Positions 62,183 to 64,000 of a stretch of DNA of 64,000 nt are shown here, piece after piece. The notes below the pieces were generated by a model that saw only the letters and a list, made by a program, of their open reading frames with translations, searched no databases and was not told where the DNA came from. The position numbers and the translations under genes are program-made. The stretch spans positions 1 to 64,000 of the forward strand of contig NZ_AUIV01000011.1 of the NCBI RefSeq assembly GCF_000423885.1. Reading direction: 5' to 3'. Numbering within the stretch: the first letter of the stretch is position 1; every line of letters starts with the position of its first letter. The stretch is from Thermomonas fusca DSM 15424. Lineage in GTDB: Bacteria > Pseudomonadota > Gammaproteobacteria > Xanthomonadales > Xanthomonadaceae.

Positions 62183-62902
62183 GTGGCGTCCGCCAAGAGC
62201 AAGCTGTACGACAGTGCCGCCGCCGCCCTGGATGGGCTGGTGGCGGATGGCCAGACCCTCGCCGTCGGCGGCTTCGGCCTGTGCGGCATCCCCGAGGCGC
62301 TGATCGAGGCGCTGCGCGATTCCGGGGTGAAGAACCTGACCGCGATTTCCAACAACGCGGGCGTGGACGGGTTCGGCCTTGGCCAGCTGCTGGGCACGCG
62401 GCAGATCCGCAAGATGATTTCCTCCTACGTCGGCGAGAACAAGGAGTTCGAGCGCCAGTTCCTGGCCGGTGAGCTCGAGCTGGAGTTCAACCCGCAGGGC
62501 ACGCTGGCCGAACGTCTGCGCGCGGGGGGCGCCGGCATCCCCGCGTTCTTCACCGCTACCGGTTACGGCACGGTGGTGGCCGAAGGCAAGGAGACCCGCG
62601 AGTTCGACGGCCGCATGTACGTGATGGAAACCGCGCTGAAGGCGGACGTGTCGCTGGTCAAGGCATGGAAGGCCGACAAGGCCGGCAACCTGGTCTTCCG
62701 CAAGACCGCGCGCAACTTCAACCCGGCCTGCGCGATGGCCGGCAAAGTCTGCGTGGCCGAGGTGGAGGAGCTGGTGGAGATCGGTGACATCGACCCCGAC
62801 CACGTGCACCTGCCCGGCATCTACGTGCAGCGCATCGTCGTCAACCCGACGCCGGAGAAGCGCATCGAGCAGCGCACCATTCGCCAGCCGGAGGGCAACT
62901 GA
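62183..62902 (+). CDS. scoA: 3-oxoacid CoA-transferase subunit A
   Basis: A 239-residue subunit of succinyl-CoA:3-ketoacid CoA-transferase, with the family [16 protein letters not shown] start and [14 protein letters not shown]. The pair activates acetoacetate for use, which fits the nearby fahA-maiA product. A TAGAAT hexamer at 62147-62152 may be the -10 box. The subunit B gene follows after one base. Confidence 0.93.
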   Translation: MASAKSKLYDSAAAALDGLVADGQTLAVGGFGLCGIPEALIEALRDSGVKNLTAISNNAGVDGFGLGQLLGTRQIRKMISSYVGENKEFERQFLAGELELEFNPQGTLAERLRAGGAGIPAFFTATGYGTVVAEGKETREFDGRMYVMETALKADVSLVKAWKADKAGNLVFRKTARNFNPACAMAGKVCVAEVEELVEIGDIDPDHVHLPGIYVQRIVVNPTPEKRIEQRTIRQPEGN

Positions 62903-62903
62903 G

Positions 62904-63530
62904 ATGGCCTGGACCCGCGAACAGATGGCGCAGCGCGCCGCCCGCGAACTCACCGACGGCGCCTACGTCAACCTCGGCATCGGCTTGCCCACGCTGGTGG
63001 CCAACTACATCCCGGACGGGATGAACGTGTGGCTACAGAGCGAGAACGGCCTGCTCGGCATCGGCCCGTTCCCGACCGAAGCCGAACTCGACGCCGACCT
63101 GATCAATGCCGGCAAGCAGACCGTCACCACGCAGCCAGGCGCCAGCTTCTTCGGCAGCCACGACTCGTTCGCGATGATCCGCGGCGGCCACATCAACCTG
63201 GCGATCCTCGGCGCGATGGAAGTGACCGACAAGGGCGACCTGGCCAACTGGATGGTGCCCGGCAAGATGGTCAAGGGCATGGGCGGCGCGATGGACCTGG
63301 TGGCCGGGGTGCAGCGGGTGGTGGTGCTGATGGAGCACGTCACCAAGGCCGGCACCCCGAAGATCATCCCCGAATGCACCCTGCCGCTGACCGGCGTGGG
63401 CGTGGTCAACCGCATCATCACCGAGCTGGGCGTGTTCGACGTGACGTCGGATGGCTTGAAGTTGGTCGAACTGGCCGAAGGCGTCAGCCGCGAGGAAGCT
63501 GTCGAAAAGACGGGCGTGCCGCTGCGCTGA
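62904..63530 (+). CDS. scoB: 3-oxoacid CoA-transferase subunit B
   Basis: A 208-residue subunit carrying the catalytic glutamate E47 in [12 protein letters not shown]. Further family segments are [16 protein letters not shown] at 22-37 and [18 protein letters not shown]. Followed by two nested palindromic repeats before the converging ETF-QO gene. Confidence 0.95.
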   Translation: MAWTREQMAQRAARELTDGAYVNLGIGLPTLVANYIPDGMNVWLQSENGLLGIGPFPTEAELDADLINAGKQTVTTQPGASFFGSHDSFAMIRGGHINLAILGAMEVTDKGDLANWMVPGKMVKGMGGAMDLVAGVQRVVVLMEHVTKAGTPKIIPECTLPLTGVGVVNRIITELGVFDVTSDGLKLVELAEGVSREEAVEKTGVPLR

Positions 63531-63545
63531 GGTATCGCGGGGGGC

Positions 63546-63639
63546 CGCCAACAGGCGAACCCCTTCCGCGAATGTCCTCCGGCAGCGGCGTTGCCGCTGC
63601 CTCCTCCTTGATTTCGCTACAGGAGTTCGCCTGCCGGCG
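63546..63639. repeat. Nested palindromic repeat, copy B
   Basis: Outer arms CAGGCGAAC (63552-63560) and GTTCGCCTG (63625-63633), extended by CGCC/GGCG across a 2-base internal loop. Core as in copy A, with inner stem GGCAGCGGC/GCCGCTGCC. Confidence 0.85.
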
Positions 63640-63714
63640 TCCCCAGATCGACGAAACGGCGGGCCTGCCCCGGTCCTTGATCCTCATGCCACCGCAGCCC
63701 GGACGTTGCGAAGG

Positions 63715-63811
63715 CTCCGGCGGGCCGGGGCTTGCGGCGAAATCAAGGAGGAGGCAGCGACCGTCAGGGCGTTGCCGGGGGACATTCGCCGCGGGGCCCG
63801 GCCCGCCGGAG
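63715..63811. repeat. Nested palindromic repeat, copy C (inverted)
   Basis: Outer arms CTCCGGCGGGCCGGG (63715-63729) and CCCGGCCCGCCGGAG (63797-63811) are perfect. The core is the reverse complement of copies A and B. It lies 75 bases from copy B, opposite orientation. Confidence 0.85.
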
Positions 63812-63828
63812 TCTGGCCCGTTCGACAA

Positions 63829-64000
63829 TCACATGTTCTGGTAATTCGGCCCGCCGCCGCCCTGCGGCGCCACCCAGACGATGTTCTGGGTCGGGTCCTT
63901 GATGTCGCAGGTCTTGCAGTGCACGCAGTTGGCGGCGTTGATCTGCAGGCGCTCGTTGCCGGCCTCGCCGACGAATTCGTATACGCCGGCCGGGCAGTAG
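63829..64000 (-). CDS. ETF-ubiquinone oxidoreductase, C-terminal part (5' end outside window)
   Basis: The last 56 residues of ETF-QO. The 4Fe-4S ligand cluster [13 protein letters not shown] is clear, preceded by YCPAGVYEF with the fourth cysteine, and the C-terminus is [16 protein letters not shown]. This membrane-bound enzyme passes electrons from ETF to ubiquinone, matching etfBA nearby. The frame continues past the right edge. Confidence 0.93.
   Translation of the reverse strand, partial: YCPAGVYEFVGEAGNERLQINAANCVHCKTCDIKDPTQNIVWVAPQGGGGPNYQNM

Overview
The window is G+C-rich, gene-dense bacterial chromosome with almost no phage or plasmid content. Gene content and order point to a gammaproteobacterium of the Xanthomonadaceae/Lysobacteraceae (Xanthomonas, Lysobacter, Thermomonas, Luteimonas relatives). 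The evidence is a type II secretion operon in the xps order E-F-G-H-I-J-K-L-M-N-D, a Clp-type CRP regulator divergent from an E. coli-type speD, a split trp operon (trpE-G-D-C only), and an O-antigen-type glycan cluster ending at etfA, which is the known border of the variable LPS locus in Xanthomonas. Genus cannot be fixed from this sequence alone.

Left part (1-16 kb): the end of an ISL3 transposase, secreted FAS1 and EF-hand proteins, an FMN reductase, threonine aldolase, a PhnA-like zinc-ribbon protein, hemerythrin, a broken diguanylate cyclase, apt, a HAD phosphatase and an SDR enzyme. A propionate (2-methylcitrate) block follows on the minus strand (acnD, prpD, prpF), then dusA with an amidinotransferase-fold hydrolase.

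Middle (16-36 kb): a PepSY-like protein ahead of a phoP/phoQ two-component pair, purC, a short membrane J-protein coupled to rpe, and trpE-G-D-C preceded by a candidate Trp-rich leader ORF. Next come a HAD phosphatase, clp with a GNAT gene, speD, yaeQ, coq7, rplM-rpsI, tRNA-Gln(CUG), a 2-oxoglutarate dioxygenase, fahA-maiA for tyrosine/homogentisate breakdown, a pilU-type ATPase and an OmpA-domain lipoprotein.

Right part (36-64 kb): a ydcH-like gene and an HTH-CBS protein lead into the complete type II secretion operon (37.5-48.0 kb). Then comes a highly expressed-looking secreted protein with a long 5' leader. A surface-glycan cluster (50.1-60.3 kb) follows: an acyltransferase, Wzm/Wzt ABC exporter, a sulfotransferase fused to an exact 4 x 28-residue repeat coiled coil, two glycosyltransferases, a lipoprotein, and a three-gene gtr-like module. 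The window closes with etfBA, scoAB and the end of an ETF-ubiquinone oxidoreductase gene.

Most interesting: (1) the sulfotransferase/coiled-coil protein beside Wzm/Wzt, which looks like a sulfate-capping analogue of the WbdD chain-terminator and ruler; (2) a possible trp leader peptide whose ORF overlaps the trpE start; (3) three copies of a nested palindromic repeat whose core is conserved while the outer arms differ but stay paired; (4) two candidate non-coding RNAs and a 28-base-arm inverted repeat in long intergenic regions. None of these could be tested against databases here.
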